From the NCBI GenBank assembly GCA_000711775.1, contig ARYC01002099.1, forward strand, positions 34,688 through 98,687: a DNA stretch of 64,000 bases, given 5' to 3'. The notes below the pieces were generated by a model. That model had not been told where the DNA came from and did not search any database. It saw only the letters and a list, made by a program, of their open reading frames with translations. Shown piece after piece: positions 23,086-36,250 of the stretch; position 1 is the stretch's first letter, and each line of letters begins with the position of its first letter. The stretch comes from Oxytricha trifallax (lineage: Eukaryota > Ciliophora > Spirotrichea > Sporadotrichida > Oxytrichidae). The position numbers were made by a program, and so were the translations under genes.

Positions 23086-23510
23086 TCATGATTTATAATA
23101 TGGAAAAATTAAGTTATTAACTATTGAATTAACAATAAAACAAATTTTATTAAAATAATCAAAAATGTAAATTTCTCTTAAAGCGTTTAATTTTCCCATT
23201 CTTCCTCATCTTAGAATTATTTTTTGTTCTTCTTAGTCCCCTCTCTGTTTCACTTTGTAAAGCATCTGTCGAGTGGACCCTGTGGTCTTACCAGGTAGGA
23301 CCACACAAAAATAAAAAGATTTACTTTTTATAACTTACATTTTATGTGAGTGCAAAGACTCCAACAGCGTCTGATCTTAAAAGAATGCTTATTAATTTAA
23401 TTAATTATTTACCTAATATAAATTATAATTCATTTAATTATTTAGCATTTATGTATTTTTGCATTTTCCAAAATTGTTCTATTTTACTTAACAACTTTTT
23501 ATGAATGATT
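23086..23510. mobile_element. Intron-bearing mini-element, copy A
   Basis: Member of a small repeat family (copies at 31366, 36345 and 63349). The left end ATTCATGATTTATAATATGG and following sequence align with the other copies. The right end is decayed and its limit uncertain. The core at 23170-23390, on the minus strand, carries the shared mini-gene: SDAVGVFALTQN, then GTAAGTTATAAAAAG, then VLPGKTTGSTRQMLYKV. Here the 3' splice AG is changed, so this copy is probably dead. Confidence 0.55.
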
Positions 23511-25650
23511 ATAAACTAAATGACTGGATGCCTAATTCTTATGATGAATTAATGCATTACTGTCTAATCCCTCTTATATTATAAGTGAATTTGTTAGTCA
23601 CTGTGAAATGCTTTTATATCCACAATCCCCTACTATAAAAAGTCTAAATTTAGCTGAATCAATAAATAGCAAAGATAATTATATAAATTTAGTTCAATGG
23701 ATGAGCAGAGAAATATAAGTCAACTAAAATCCATTTTTTATATAAGAATATTGTAATTAATTTCTGTTTTTTATCTATAAATTTCTCTTAAAAAAAACAA
23801 AAAAGTTAATGTATATTATTATAAAGATTGTCAAAAATAACTTTTAATAAATAGTTAATAATGTCCATTCTATGTTTTTCCTATATCATTCATTAGCTTC
23901 AAAACTGATTAAATAGTTTTGGCAGCAGCAGTCGCTGCTTTCCCACCTCCCAGTACTTTTTCCACGTAAGCTCAGGATTCCGAAAATCCAAAAAGAATTA
24001 GAACTTTGTTCTAATTGTATTTTAAATGATTCATTTATCCACAATACATGACTCAAGATTCACTAAAATGAATTATCAAATTCTTTATAGATCTTATGCT
24101 AAATCTTTACAGAAATTTAGTTATTTGACTTTAGAAGATAGATTCCCAAAGAAAGCTTGATGTGTAGATGGAGGCAAATGAAATAATAAATGGCTATGAA
24201 GTTTATAATTGGGGCTAAGATGCTCTTTAATTTTATTAGCAACATAACTCAGGAAATGACTAAAGACTTCTAGTTGCTGCATAAGTTTTACCTGTGCTCA
24301 ACTCACAAGCAAGCATGATTAAATGTGATCGAGTTAAAAGTTATTTCTTTATCATAGACTATAGTTGATCCATTACTCAATGATAAAAGAGCAATGAAAA
24401 AAAGTTAATATTTAATTTTGATTCAATAAATCAATGTTTATGTTTAAATAAAACTGTTTATTTTCTAAGAGTTGGTATCTTTGTATTTTAATTTCCTGCA
24501 TTAAATTATTTCTTTAAAAATAAAGTTGTATAATTTTAGTCCCAATTACTCGATGATGATACTATTTTGTTACTTTAATTAATCTAATGAAAATTTGTTA
24601 GTAAATTTGATATAAATAATTTAATTTAATAATTATGAATAACTAAAACTATAATAAAGGGAATAATTTGTTGGTAAATTTATCAGAAATTAATAAATAC
24701 AACTAGTTAAAATAATTTATTTAAGATATTTATTAAATACATATGAACAAATACTCAAAGGAAATTCTTCAGTCATTAAATTAAACCTGTTAGTATTTTG
24801 AATCAATAAATTTAAGATTAACTCAATGCAACCTTTTGCCATCATTAATATTGGAAGCATCTATATGCTAAATTGAGCTAATCAGAACACATCTGATTGA
24901 CCTAAAATGTTTATATCTATAATAAAGAGGTTATACTCTTAAAAAATAAGATTAGTGTTAGCAAAGTCAACTAATTTTATAATTTAGTTAGGAGAAGGGA
25001 GTAATGAATATCCTATCATTCAGATAAATTATGAGTATAATTAAACCAATCTATTTTCAATTTAATAATAATAAAAACATAAATTCCTAGACTATTCCAT
25101 GATATCATGGTTCAGTAAAACAATTAAATAGCAACTTTATACCAAAAATGATTCACAAATAATCCTTCAGCATTTGGTAGATATTTTTAAGGAATGATAA
25201 AATTTGCTGTTGTCTACTTTGAAATTAATGGCTTGGCAGAAAATAAGTATAATTACTTTCATTTTCCACAGAATGATTAAATAATCAACACTAGAAAAAT
25301 ATAAGCAATTCATTTAATAAGTATTTAAATATAATTAAGCAATGTTCAAAATGCATTTGTGAATAAACGAAATAAATATCTTATTAACTTTGATATTAAC
25401 TAAAAGTATTTCTGACTGTTTTACTTAAACGTAAAAGATAACTTATATTAAAACTGACCTATTAAAATAATATCAAGTAAAATTTATATCTATAATTAGG
25501 GGATGAAACATTTGATAAGATATTATTGAGATAGTAAATAAAAATGAAAAGTTAATTTAATAAAACTAAGATCATTTATTTTTACGAGCTAAATCAAAAA
25601 ATATATTTTTGACTTAGCTCGCCATATTTATTAATTCTTAAAAAATAATT
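23511..25650. other. AT-rich spacer
   Basis: Mostly AT-rich. A GC-richer patch at 23915-24000 reads on the minus strand as AYVEKVLGGGKAATAAAKTI, or in another frame as NPELTWKKYWEVGKQRLLLP. I cannot decide between them. A clean hairpin built on CGAGCTAAATCAAAAA and its inverse lies at 25585-25621. Confidence 0.35.
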
Positions 25651-25659
25651 TAGTAGTTC

Positions 25660-25960
25660 TTTATTATAGATTATTAATATATATCAACTAAATGTTTGAA
25701 TATTTACTAAATCTCCTGCTCAAAGCTGATTAATTTGAAGTATATTGTATATCTACCTTTACAAGAGGAATAGAAGCTGATGAAAACTTTTGTCTCTGAG
25801 TCAAAATTGTGCAAGGAATCATAATAAAAAACATAAGGAAATCTTTTTTGCATGAAATTTTGATCAAATACTTTTAAAGACAGCAGGATTCTCTTCACAT
25901 GTTTTCTATTAGAATATTGAATGTAACACTCCTACATAGTTGAAACTCTTACTTCTCATG
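25660..25960 (-). CDS. Coding-like island, unknown protein
   Basis: A minus-strand frame of about 90 codons reads MQECYIQYSNRKHVKRILLS, LKVFDQNFMQKRFPYVFYYD and SLHNFDSETKVFISFYSS. It has a mixed composition unlike the flanks. No start or stop is secure and the family is not recognised. Confidence 0.3.
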
Positions 25961-26159
25961 AGTCTACTCTTATATACCCAATTTATTGAAGTTATTAAGG
26001 AGGCAAATCTAAAATTACTGTTAAATAATTATAGATAAATAAAAGAGATACCAGGTTATACCATGCTTGCGTTAATCTAGAATGTAAAATTTTGATGGAA
26101 ATCAAATATATGATTAAGAATAAATTTCAAATTTATTAATTATTTATTTTTATCAATGA

Positions 26160-26372
26160 TTTGTTAACTTTGCTAAGAGTAGAGTAGAGTAGATGGAAGT
26201 CGCACTTCCCTACCATCTTCATGTACCTTATAATAAATCCCATTCAAATTTAAAACAAAACTCTGTGCATGTGATGCTTCTCTTTCTCGTGAGTCATGTT
26301 AAATATTTTAAACCTTTAGCCATTATTACGAAATCCCCTTTATGAACCCAGAGAACTTGCTGAAAATAATGA
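26160..26372 (-). CDS. Coding-like island, unknown protein
   Basis: The minus strand is open through FSKFSGFIKGISQQWLKVQ, HDSREREASHAQSFVLNLN and GIYYKVHEDGREVRLPSTLL. This is among the most protein-like islands of the window. The upstream edge has TTTTCAG, a possible 3' splice site or segment boundary. It is not recognised. Confidence 0.4.
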
Positions 26373-26404
26373 TATTTCTGAAGGTTTAAAATCTTAATTT
26401 AGCT

Positions 26405-26935
26405 GTATCACTTTAACGAAAAATTATAAATTGATGTAGATGGTCTACTTTGATGGAAATTTTACATAAAATATTGGACCTTCATGCACAAATATAATAA
26501 CTATATTCAGATTGCTATAGTAATATCACTACCTTGATGTTACTTTGTTAATTTTATTGAGTAAAACATAATGAAAAATATAGTACCTTCAAAAAGATTA
26601 TGTGGCTATATCTTCAGTTTTAAAATACTTATTTCCAAGATCTTCAAAGTATAGGCTATTATTACTTTAATATACACTTTTCTGTGAAGTTTTGTGGATG
26701 TTGAGATAGAGGCTTACGAAGGGTTTAGGCATACAAATTATAAGCTAAAAATGCAAAAGATCATCATTATCATCAGATTTATACTAAATGACTTAATTAA
26801 GACATAAGGCTGTTCAAAAGATAAAGCTGCAAGAAATATCATGAACCAGAGAACAAACAATGCTAATTTAATAACATTTTTGGAAGAAAAAATATAAAAA
26901 ATATTTAGAATATGTGAATATTGAAATAAATCTTA
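26405..26935 (+). CDS. Two coding-like islands, unknown protein
   Basis: Two plus-strand pieces lie in this stretch. The first (26405-26580) reads KLMQMVYFDGNFTQNIGPS and ends in TGA. The second (26690-26935) reads VDVEIEAYEGFRHTNYKLK, DLIKTQGCSKDKAARNIMN and NLITFLEEKIQKIFRICEY before TGA. They are on the strand opposite to the island at 26160-26372. They are not recognised, and the two may be unrelated. Confidence 0.33.
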
Positions 26936-27715
26936 AAAAATTATTTGCGGAAATTTAAAATATCTTAGCCAATTATATTAAAAGTAATATTTCAACCATT
27001 TCATGCTTTGAAAAATGATTCAAATCAAGTAAATAAATGATGTATATTATTACCTTCGCCACTTTTTTATAAAAAGGCTCAACATAAACAGAGATTGATA
27101 AAATAAAATGTTAATTATTATTATTTTTATTTTTTCCTATTTGTTGTAATTTATTTAATTTTGTTATTTACTTAAAATTCAAAAAATTCTGAGAATAGTT
27201 TTAATTATTAAGCCTTTATAATTTTGATAATTAACCCAATTAGATTTCATTAGAATTAAAAGAACTAATTAGAATTGTAAAGAAAAAATTAATTCAATTA
27301 GTTTTACTCATATTTATGTAAGCTTGCTTGTTTAATTTAGTTTCAATTTTTCAATTATATCCAATCATTTTTTATTCTTATAATATAATGAAACTTATAT
27401 TTTAAAAAAAAATAAGCCAAAATTAATATGATTTATTAACAAATTAATTGGAGAATATAATAATTTTAGCATTTAATTTTTAAAACAAGAATTTTATTAG
27501 CGCTATCCATTAAGTTATCCTAACTTTGATAAGATGGTTGATAAAATAATTGATCTTTTATTATTTTAAATTCATCCATCAGAATTATGAAAATAATATT
27601 ATACACACTTATTGAAAAAATAAATAACAAATTAGCACAGAGATATATAAACAAAGTTTATTGATGGACCATGTATTTGTTCATTAAATAAAATAAGACA
27701 TTAGAAGGGATCTTG

Positions 27716-28181
27716 AGACATCCAGACTAAGAGGAACAAACAATTTATAGAATTATCTCACGATATAATATCGATAAATCCTCCAGAGAAAGAGAAAGTT
27801 GAATCATAAAAACAGAGGAGGAGATCTTAAGAACAGCTCTTAATGAGCAGTACTGTGGTCTAGCTCCACTATTCAATTTAACCACTTCTTAAATGGGAGC
27901 ATACTCAATGTAAATATGCAAAATATCTGAATAATAAAATGCCGTACCTCTCTATATAATCCATTTTAACTAAGAATTAAATTGAGAAGGTGCCCCTTCT
28001 TCAGATGTAAAATGACAAGACTAACTTGAAGAAGATGTAAGATAAACTTATTTATAAACTAATAGAAGTGACTCCTTCAGAATTGGTTATGATAAATTAT
28101 GAGACGAATGTGCAGCGTGTGTTCATGAGTAGAGATTTGCATTCGTAAAACTTGATCAATTAATTTGAGTTTGACAAATGA
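27716..28181 (+). CDS. Coding-like frame of ~154 codons, unknown protein
   Basis: One forward frame free of TGA, with about 20 TAA/TAG codons as Gln. Readable parts are KQFIELSHDIISINPPEKEK, LLKWEHTQCKYAKYLNNKMP, KLIYKLIEVTPSELVMINYE and NVQRVFMSRDLHS. It ends at TGA 28179-28181. The A+T content is lower than the flanks. Frames of this length also occur by chance here, so the call rests mainly on composition. It is not recognised. Confidence 0.35.
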
Positions 28182-29105
28182 ATAGGGCTTTTTGAAAAAA
28201 ATTTTAAGAGGAATTTTTTGAATCTTGAAGTCTGGCTGAAGTATTTATTGAGATTCTCTTATTTATTTATCAATTGTATTTATTGCTAAATAAATAATTA
28301 TAAAATTATGAAGCAAATATATATTCTAGTGAGAATAAATATACAAAATGCAACAAAAACTTTTATCAAAATATAACCAATGAAATTAATATTTTTCATC
28401 CTTTTTAGCAAACAATATCATTCAGAAAAGATGACACAATATCAAATCCTTAATTTTCAATATATTTATTTACTAATAAATGACTCTGAAATAATATATA
28501 GTTTAAAAATGTAAATGAAGCATCAGATATTAGAATCATCACAAAATGACTTTAATCAATTATTTTAAAAATAATAAGATAATAGATTTAATTCATACTA
28601 TTATAATTAAAATTTATTAAATAAATGTAATTACAAAATAAAGAAGTATATAATCGCCAATGAATAACTCTTAAACTGCAATCAAATATGATAAATTTAC
28701 AAATCATTCAATGCATAATTGATATGATTGCTTTAATTTTCATAAGGAATCATTAGTTATTATGATTGAAAATAAAGATATTTATATAACAAAAATTATA
28801 TATATCTTTTTTAATTACATTTTTACCATATTTATTAAATATTAAAAATTAAACATTCAGAAGTTTTAATAGTATTAAACCTCGCAATAAATTTCAATTA
28901 ATGTTAAAGCTTTAATTAATGGAACTTAAATATTATAATCCATAGATGTCGAATATGTATTCAATTTTATTAAATATTACTGAGCAATGACCAATCAATT
29001 ATATTCATAAATTATCAGCAGATAATATAAATTATAAATTTAATAATAAATTGGTAAGGTTTATAAAATAGTCAGTTTATAAGATTTTTATGACTATAAG
29101 GAATA
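28182..29105. other. AT-rich spacer
   Basis: Very AT-rich; no gene or repeat was seen. Confidence 0.35.
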
Positions 29106-29111
29106 TTATAA

Positions 29112-29556
29112 TGCTTAAAGTTGCTCAAACTGATTAGCAATTCCAACTAAACTTGTTTATTATCACACTTTGTAATAGTATTTCCCAAACTGCTTTAACA
29201 TAGCAGTGAAAACTTTAATTTACTGATAAATTAAACTCCATCCCAAAGATAGTAGAGATACAATTAAATAATCATTAATTGAAATACTCTAGTCATATTC
29301 ATGAAATGAAGTCTTTAATGTAGGAGAAGTTATGGTATTTCAATTTAGATAAGGATATTCAAAAACATTACCTATATCAAATCAAAAATAATAGATGCTT
29401 TTTATACAATAGGCCCCATCAACTCTCAACATAAATACTTTCTGTTGTATATCCATCTAAACTAGTTAATATTAAATAAAATACTATATAAAAAAGAATC
29501 TTAAGAGTCAAAAGTAATCATAAGGATTTAGATGTTATTTTTCATTCTACAAATAT
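29112..29556 (+). pseudogene. Coding-like frame with one TGA
   Basis: From an ATG at 29112 the frame reads MLKVAQTDQQFQLNLF and, after one in-frame TGA near 29205, KIVEIQLNNHQLKYSSHIHE, MKSLMQEKLWYFNLDKD and NNRCFLYNRPHQLSTQ to a final TGA. It could be a decayed gene or chance. It is not recognised. Confidence 0.25.
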
Positions 29557-29559
29557 ATG

Positions 29560-31360
29560 AAGAGAATTCCATTTTTTCACTATTCATTCTTGTCTATTGA
29601 AATGCACTGATTGTATTTTGGATATCAGATTATTTCAAACGAAATATTAAATTTTTATTGATCAATTTTTAAAGCCAAAAGTTATAGAAACAGTTAAGGC
29701 ATCTTATGTCTAGATGGACATTCTAAGCACTTTTTATTTATATAATCAACTAAATAAATGCTATAAAATTTGGCTATTATTCAAATCTGCAAGTCACATA
29801 ATAATTTAAACGAATTCTATAGAAATGTAAAGTTTATTATATTTTCCATTATAAACAAAACAATTTTTAAATTATTATTCTAAAGCCAGTAGATTAATTA
29901 GCGAGAATGGACTCTTGTGGAATATATTAAAAAAATAATTTTGATAAATTTTATCTAATTGCTCAGGATGATCAATCTAAATTATCTGGAGTAGAATTGA
30001 GACATGAAGCAAGCAAGCAAAAATAAAATTCTTAGAGTCAAGAATGGCATGAGTAAAAACCTTGAAGAGGTTAAGTCAAAGAGCAAAGCCAGATACTACT
30101 CAAAAGATAAGTCAATTAATCAAGTCTAAATCATTTTGATTATTATCATAATAATAATAAAATATTATTTTTTATATATAATATCTAAAACTTTAATTAA
30201 ATATATACAAAATCAATTAAATATAAATTTATTTTAACTCACATTTAGTAAAATATTATTTTTAAATATTTAACCACTATATTTTTAAACTATACTAACT
30301 CTTTTTGAAATAACTATTAATATAGTATAAAATAATTCAAATAAATTGTTCAAAGTATCGCATTATATAAATATGATGATGTTTATAGATAGTGATAAAC
30401 TTAAAAAGCCAATAGAAAATGACTATTAAAATTATTCAATTTTAAATTTAATTGTTTTGTAATGTATTTTATGATAACTAAATATTTAATTTTTATCAAA
30501 TTAGAATCTTATTCTGTTCATATTGTAGGTTTATTGATTGTCAATATAACATGCCTCCCCTCTGTGGTGACTGGTAAAACTTCTGTGGACTTAAGTTTTG
30601 CTCTACGTGACTTGTAGCATGAAGAGGTGAGTAGTGAGAAGAGGATTATTAAAAGACACCCTACTTTTTAATTTAAACCCCAACACGATTCTGTAAGATA
30701 GCCTTTATTTTTCAATCACAATCTAAATTTGTTAGTCTTATCTCAAGAGCGAAAATGAGTGCATGAAAGGAAAGTGGATCTGTTTATTGAGTAATGTATT
30801 TTTTATTATAAATCTATCTTTAATAATAGCGAGAATAAATTGAAGATTATTCTTTTAATCTCAAGCATGTTTACAATACATTTTATACTCTCAATCTTTT
30901 CCTAATTTCAGTCATTTGAGCCATGTTGCTTATTTGATGTTTGATATTCTGAACATCACTCTAAGTAATCTATTCAAATTCATATAAGGTAATAAACCCA
31001 TATATAATCTTTTCTCTGTTTTAAGAGAAATGATTTTTACAATTATAATTTTAATACTTCTAACTATAGAAGAAAATTACATCTTTAAAATACTTATTGT
31101 TGCCTTGTTTACTAGATATATTTCTTAACAGCTAATATTTCAATCTCCTGCATTAATAAATTCTAATACATTACATTTTAGAGTTTATGAAGTCTGTATT
31201 TATAAAAAAACTTAGTCATTCTACTTTAGGATGTTAATATTTTTAGTGATATTTACTAGAATAATATATTGAATAGAACTTTAAGACAATATTCTAAAGT
31301 ATAAATGATAGGGCCAAATCATTAAATAAACTTAAATGTCTTTCTAAATTCCTATGTAAT
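29560..31360. other. AT-rich spacer with minor islands
   Basis: Mostly AT-rich. Two small patches are less so: 30006-30125, with a forward frame starting MKQASKNKILRVKNGMSKN, and 30540-30690, with forward VVTGKTSVDLSFALRDLQ. Neither is strong enough for a gene call. Confidence 0.3.
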
Positions 31361-31365
31361 AATAA

Positions 31366-31721
31366 TCATAATTTATAATAAGAAAACTTTATAATTAATC
31401 TATTAAACTAAATTCTAATACTTATTAAACTTATCAAAAATGGAAACATGATTAAAAGCAGTTTCATCTTCTCTTCCTCGTCATCTTCATCGTAGTCACT
31501 CCCTTGTCCTCTCCAAGTGTAGCCTTGGAAGTTTCAGTCTGGTGACACCCCAGGTCCTACCAGGTAGGACCGCTAAAAAAAAACTTTTAATATATCTTTT
31601 TTGAAACCTACATTTTATGTGAGTGCTGTTGCTCCACCTGCGTCTGATTTGTTAGAATACCTTTTAATATTTTAAGTTTTTGATTAAATTAATTAATTTC
31701 CTATTTTAAATCATAAATCAT
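31366..31721. mobile_element. Intron-bearing mini-element, copy B
   Basis: About 355 bp. The left end TCATAATTTATAATAAG and the right end TTTTAAATCATAAATCA form decayed terminal inverted repeats. The minus strand carries the mini-gene: SDAGGATALTQN, a ~40-bp GT...AG intron (5' GTAGGTTTC, 3' TTTTTTTAG), then VLPGRTWGVTRLKLPRL. It is related to the copies at 23086, 36345 and 63349. Confidence 0.6.
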
Positions 31722-32109
31722 TTTTAAATAATCTTTACACGGTTAAATAAAACAATTTTTTTTCAATTTACAATGCTATAACAACTCAAGATTACAAATG
31801 AAGAATATCTCAATGACTTCTTAATAGTTTTTCTTCAAATATTAAAAAATGATATATTTTAGAATTTGTTTAATATTGATCTCCTGTTTTATCATTTAAT
31901 TTAGATTTGTTAAATATTTCTACTAATTGGAATAATAAAATATTTATGAATGATTTAACTTCTTTCAAACACTTTCTTTAAGCCATTATATTTATGTAAG
32001 TATTTATTTTATTATAATTAATAATCATCTTATTTCCTAAAGCTTTTCAGAAAGAGCCTGCTTAGCAATAATTTAAATCGATTCCATTTTCATATCTCTA
32101 TAATTAGTC

Positions 32110-32460
32110 TACAAATTATCATTCCTATTTTAGTTATAAAATATTTTCTATAAGCAATTTACTCACTTAATTATTTTAACACACGAACTCCTTCGCTTTA
32201 TCAACATCCATCATGTAGTTTGATAATGCTGAGTTTATTGTCAGAAAGCTGATAATTCTTGTAATGAATAGCTTTTGTTATACTTTCCTAAAATAAGCAC
32301 ATATTTCTCCGCCATTTTATTCTTCTCAGTTAGCATGTGGAAGTAATATCTTCGTCTGAATAATATTGGCTAGATTATATTAATTATCAGAGACCAGATC
32401 TAAAAAATTCTTGACTGGTTGGACACTTAAACTACTTGTGGAGAGTTGAATTCCTTTTCA
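32110..32460 (-). pseudogene. Coding-like frame with one TGA
   Basis: The minus strand reads GIQLSTSSLSVQPVKNFLDL, VSDNQYNLANIIQTKILLP and, after one TGA in the same frame, GGEICAYFRKVQQKLFITR and SNYMMDVDKAKEFVCQ. It is less AT-rich than the flanks. It is not recognised and may be a decayed gene or segment. Confidence 0.3.
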
Positions 32461-34720
32461 ATTAAATATTTGGAAAATTATAAATTTTCATTTTATAAGA
32501 ATGTTGTACACTGATTCATTCTTAATATAATAAAGTCATAAATATTTCTATTATCTTTTATAAATATCTAACTGATTTATGAATATAATGTTTATACAGA
32601 GATATTATTCATTCTTCAGAAAGTATAATTTAAAATACTTTGATTAAATTAACAAAGAATTGGAGATTTATTATAAAAGATTTTTTAAAATAATATACAT
32701 TTTTATAGTTTAATTCAAATAGAATATAATTCAATCTAAATACATATAACTTTGCAGAAATTAAATCAAACGTAGTATAATAAATATGTCTATAACAAAC
32801 TAAATAAATAAAAGAATTATACCAATTAAGCGCTTTTTATTTTGTGATATAATTAGGTATTTATAATCTTGAGAATCATTTAATATAATAAAGATACAAA
32901 AATACTTTTAATTTTAAGGATACCCTCTTTTTATTAATTAAATTATATGCTTCTTTAATTTGTAAATAAGAGTTCTGTTTCAAATTGAAATTTTTAAAAA
33001 TAATAAAGGTTATAATAATAAACTTATGATATTAATTGGATTTATTCCTTAATTTTATTATTCAAAAAACAGAAAACTTTGTAAATATTAATGTCATGTA
33101 AATCTTTCATTTAAATTATTTTTCTAATTCTTGTAATCCTTTTTTATTAAAGTTCCCTTATTCATCAAGGTATAAATTATAAATTTTGTTCTGCTACCAT
33201 ATTGATTAATTAATTATATAGATAGTTAAATAAATGCAGTCAGCTTAATATTTAAAATACAAAAAAGTTGATGACACATGTCAAGATATTTCATTATTTC
33301 TTAGTATTAGTAGTATTATAATTGAAGGTATTTCGTATCATAAAAAGTAGAATCTTTTTAATTTATTTTATATGAATGCCAAAATTAAACCAATTAGGAG
33401 AGCATTTCTTAAAGATTTTTAATGAGCGTAGTCGTATGAATTTACAACTAGAGTAAGGTTTTCAATGTTTTAATTGGGATGCCTTCTATTTTAATATTGT
33501 TTACTCACCAATCTCAAACTTTAATAATCTTTTTGTTCGATACTTTCGCAATTGCCTTTAAATCTATTTACTTTCTGACAGCTATAGTTTTAAGACATAA
33601 ATCTGATAATATTTAGTAAAATACTTTATTGTCCTGATGTAAGGTTCAAGTAATTAATATTTATTGAAGAAAATATGTTTTAAATAAAAGCATAATGGTG
33701 ACAAAACTTTTGAGTTCTTTAAGAAACAAATAATTTTTCGAAAACTAAATTTTAAGTATTAAATTGTAAATCTTTCCCGAGGTGACTTTCTCCTAGAAAA
33801 GATGGTTTTTAAATAGAAATCATAATAGATAAACTAAGGAAGGTACACAGATTTAAAAAAAAAATTATAGACGTTATGAATCCTTTTGAATAGTCTTTGC
33901 TTTTGCTTGCCAAGACAATAATCTCAATTATATTATATTTTTTAAATGAATTTTATCTTAGATTATTAATTCTAAATTAAATATTTGAATATAATATTAA
34001 TTGAAAATCGCTTATTTCATTATTTTAGAACATGAAATCTCAGATGAACATATATATTTCTTCAATTAATGTTTAGTTGTTAATTCTCTCAACTTAAAAA
34101 AATTCAAAAATATGAAAATAATATTTTGAAATATCAAGAATTATAAAATCTAAAATATGGTTTTTAGTTTAATTGGATAAAATGATTAGATAAGTATATT
34201 ACAGAACTAAATTTATCAGATAAATATAAGAAGGAAAGATGTTGAAGTCATAACAGAATTGGTAAACAAAGTACCAAGGGATATAATGATACTTTCTTAT
34301 TATATAGATTGTATTAAGTTTTAAATAAAATTTTAAAAGATTAGTAAATCATAAAACAAAGATATTTAAACATTAAATAAAAATGATGGCATTGAATTAC
34401 AATAAAGAAATATTATATCGACATTTTGATATTATTCTATGTACAAAAAAGATTAATATATAATTATTTCAATGAAAATAATCTAAATCATTAATTTTAA
34501 AGTTTACTTAACTCATTTTTATTTTAAAATATCCAGTTGAGTTAACCAAAATAGGACAGTGATTAACAAGAAGTCTCGAATAGTAAAATAATGTAAAAAC
34601 ATATATTCTTTATTATTACTGAAAGTTAAATGAATAAAGATTAAAAAATTTCACTAAAAGACGATTAAAAGGAATATATGGGTGTTTATAAATTTTAAAT
34701 TAATAATTTAATATATAGTC
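32461..34720. other. AT-rich spacer
   Basis: No gene is supported over this 2.2 kb. A small less AT-rich patch at 33770-33930 gives no decisive frame. Confidence 0.35.
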
Positions 34721-34727
34721 ACTTGTT

Positions 34728-35040
34728 ACTTTTCTTCCTTCTTAGTAACCTATATTCATCCATAAGAATTCTACATGTTTTTTATAATTTTATTATCTTT
34801 TCCTCTATTTGTAGTTCAAATTTTTGGACAGCTCCATCGTTGCTTAACTTGATTCCATCATCAACGATCTCTATTAGCATAGGGCAGTAATTCATAGTCT
34901 CATTGTAGTAGCATGAGGAAACTCATTTTACTCTTAATTTTTTCCTTTAGTGAAGTTCTCTTTTTTACTAAAAACTTTCCCTTAAGTCTTAAAGAAACTC
35001 GCACCTGAGCGCAAAATTATGGAATGATAGAATTTTGAAC
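34728..35040 (-). pseudogene. Coding-like frame with one TGA
   Basis: The minus strand reads FALRCEFLQDLRESFQQ and, past one in-frame TGA, NETMNYCPMLIEIVDDGIKL, SNDGAVQKFELQIEEKIIKL and CRILMDEYRLLRRKKSNK before a final TGA. The C-terminal part resembles a charged coiled coil. It lies on the same strand as, and directly downstream of, the stretch at 35170-36250, so both may belong to one gene. Confidence 0.33.
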
Positions 35041-35169
35041 CAGTTAAATTAAGAATAACTAAAATATTTAAATCTAATTATTATATTGAAATTTATTTGC
35101 AAATGCCTTGTATAGTTATTGTTTTATTAACTATAAATTATAAAAATAAAAAGAAAAATAAATTAAATT

Positions 35170-36250
35170 AGGAATGAACTAGGTCGACCATAATAAACCA
35201 GAAATGGTCAATCTGACTACCTCATACCTTAAAATCCTAATTTAATCGACTCCAAATATGAAATTATAGTTACGAAGGTGTGTAACACTAGATCTCACAG
35301 GCAAATATGGAAAGGGTATTCTTCATGTCCCAAATTGCGACCCTGTAGTTGATCTCCTTTTTCTAATTCCTTAAAGAATGGACACTAGGTTATATATTTT
35401 AACTAATTTATTTGACGTGGATATCCATATCTCCTTTACCTTAAACTTGTCTTTCTAAGGAGTAGGACTGTAAAACTCAGGAGAAATGAAATTCTTGGAG
35501 TGGTTATAAATCATATAGAATCTTTTTCAAATCACCATTTAAGCTTTAAAGCAACTCGACTCCTATTAAGCCTACTAATCTCAACCTACCCAATTTGGTA
35601 CTAAATAGGAAGAGGTTAACCTTCTCCCTCAAGACCATATTTGGTAAGAAGATTAATAAAAAATAGTAATGCTGTCAAATTAAATCAACCTTTTATCAAA
35701 TCATAAAAGGACCTGAACAGAAATGAGCCATATACCTCAGATATTATTTCTGGCCATCAAATTAAAATAATAAAATAAAAATAAATCTCATGACAAATTA
35801 AATAGGAAAGATAATACCGTATTAAAACGGAGCAAAACCTAGAAGACTTCTGCCATATTGGAAAAATTATACTAAATAAACATCAGAAAATCACAACAAC
35901 ACAAAGGCAGCAGCCTGTTGAGATTTATAGGATAAATTTTTATCTCGTTCTTCTCTCGGTTTAACTTATTCATTGAGAAATACAAACCCTAATCTTACAG
36001 CTCAACCTTTTACTAGGTCTTCAGCATTTGAGCAAAAATTATGACATAAATTTCCCTTAGAAAAGCTTTCTCAACTGTATTCTCTCTAACATAGAGGTAA
36101 ATAAATAGACAAAGAATCTATATAGTTTCATAATATTCCGTAAACAATTAGCCCAAATTGGCTCGCTCAAAATAACAATAAACATTACGCATCACGCAAT
36201 ACGTAATCTCATCAAAACCATCAAAGACTTTTCAAAAAGTTACCACCATA
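35170..36250 (-). pseudogene. Long coding-like stretch, unknown protein
   Basis: A 1.1 kb GC-richer stretch whose minus strand is protein-like for most of its length. The best continuous part (about 36230-35790) reads KVFDGFDEITYCVMRNVYCY, FERANLGQLFTEYYETIQIL and GLYFSMNKLNREKNEIKIYP. Further on, after frame changes, come FISPEFYSPTPQKDKFKVK, EIWISTSNKLVKIYNLVSIL and GHEEYPFHICL. In-frame TGAs and about three frameshifts show decay or segment boundaries. The plus strand is also open at 35174-35716, but strand composition (pyrimidine-rich plus strand) favours the minus reading. No family is recognised. Confidence 0.4.

Noticed and set aside
35174..35716. A plus-strand frame of 181 codons starting with ATG
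   Set aside because: The opposite strand of the same DNA gives a more coherent protein extending beyond both ends, and the plus strand is pyrimidine-rich, unlike coding strands of the transposase genes here.
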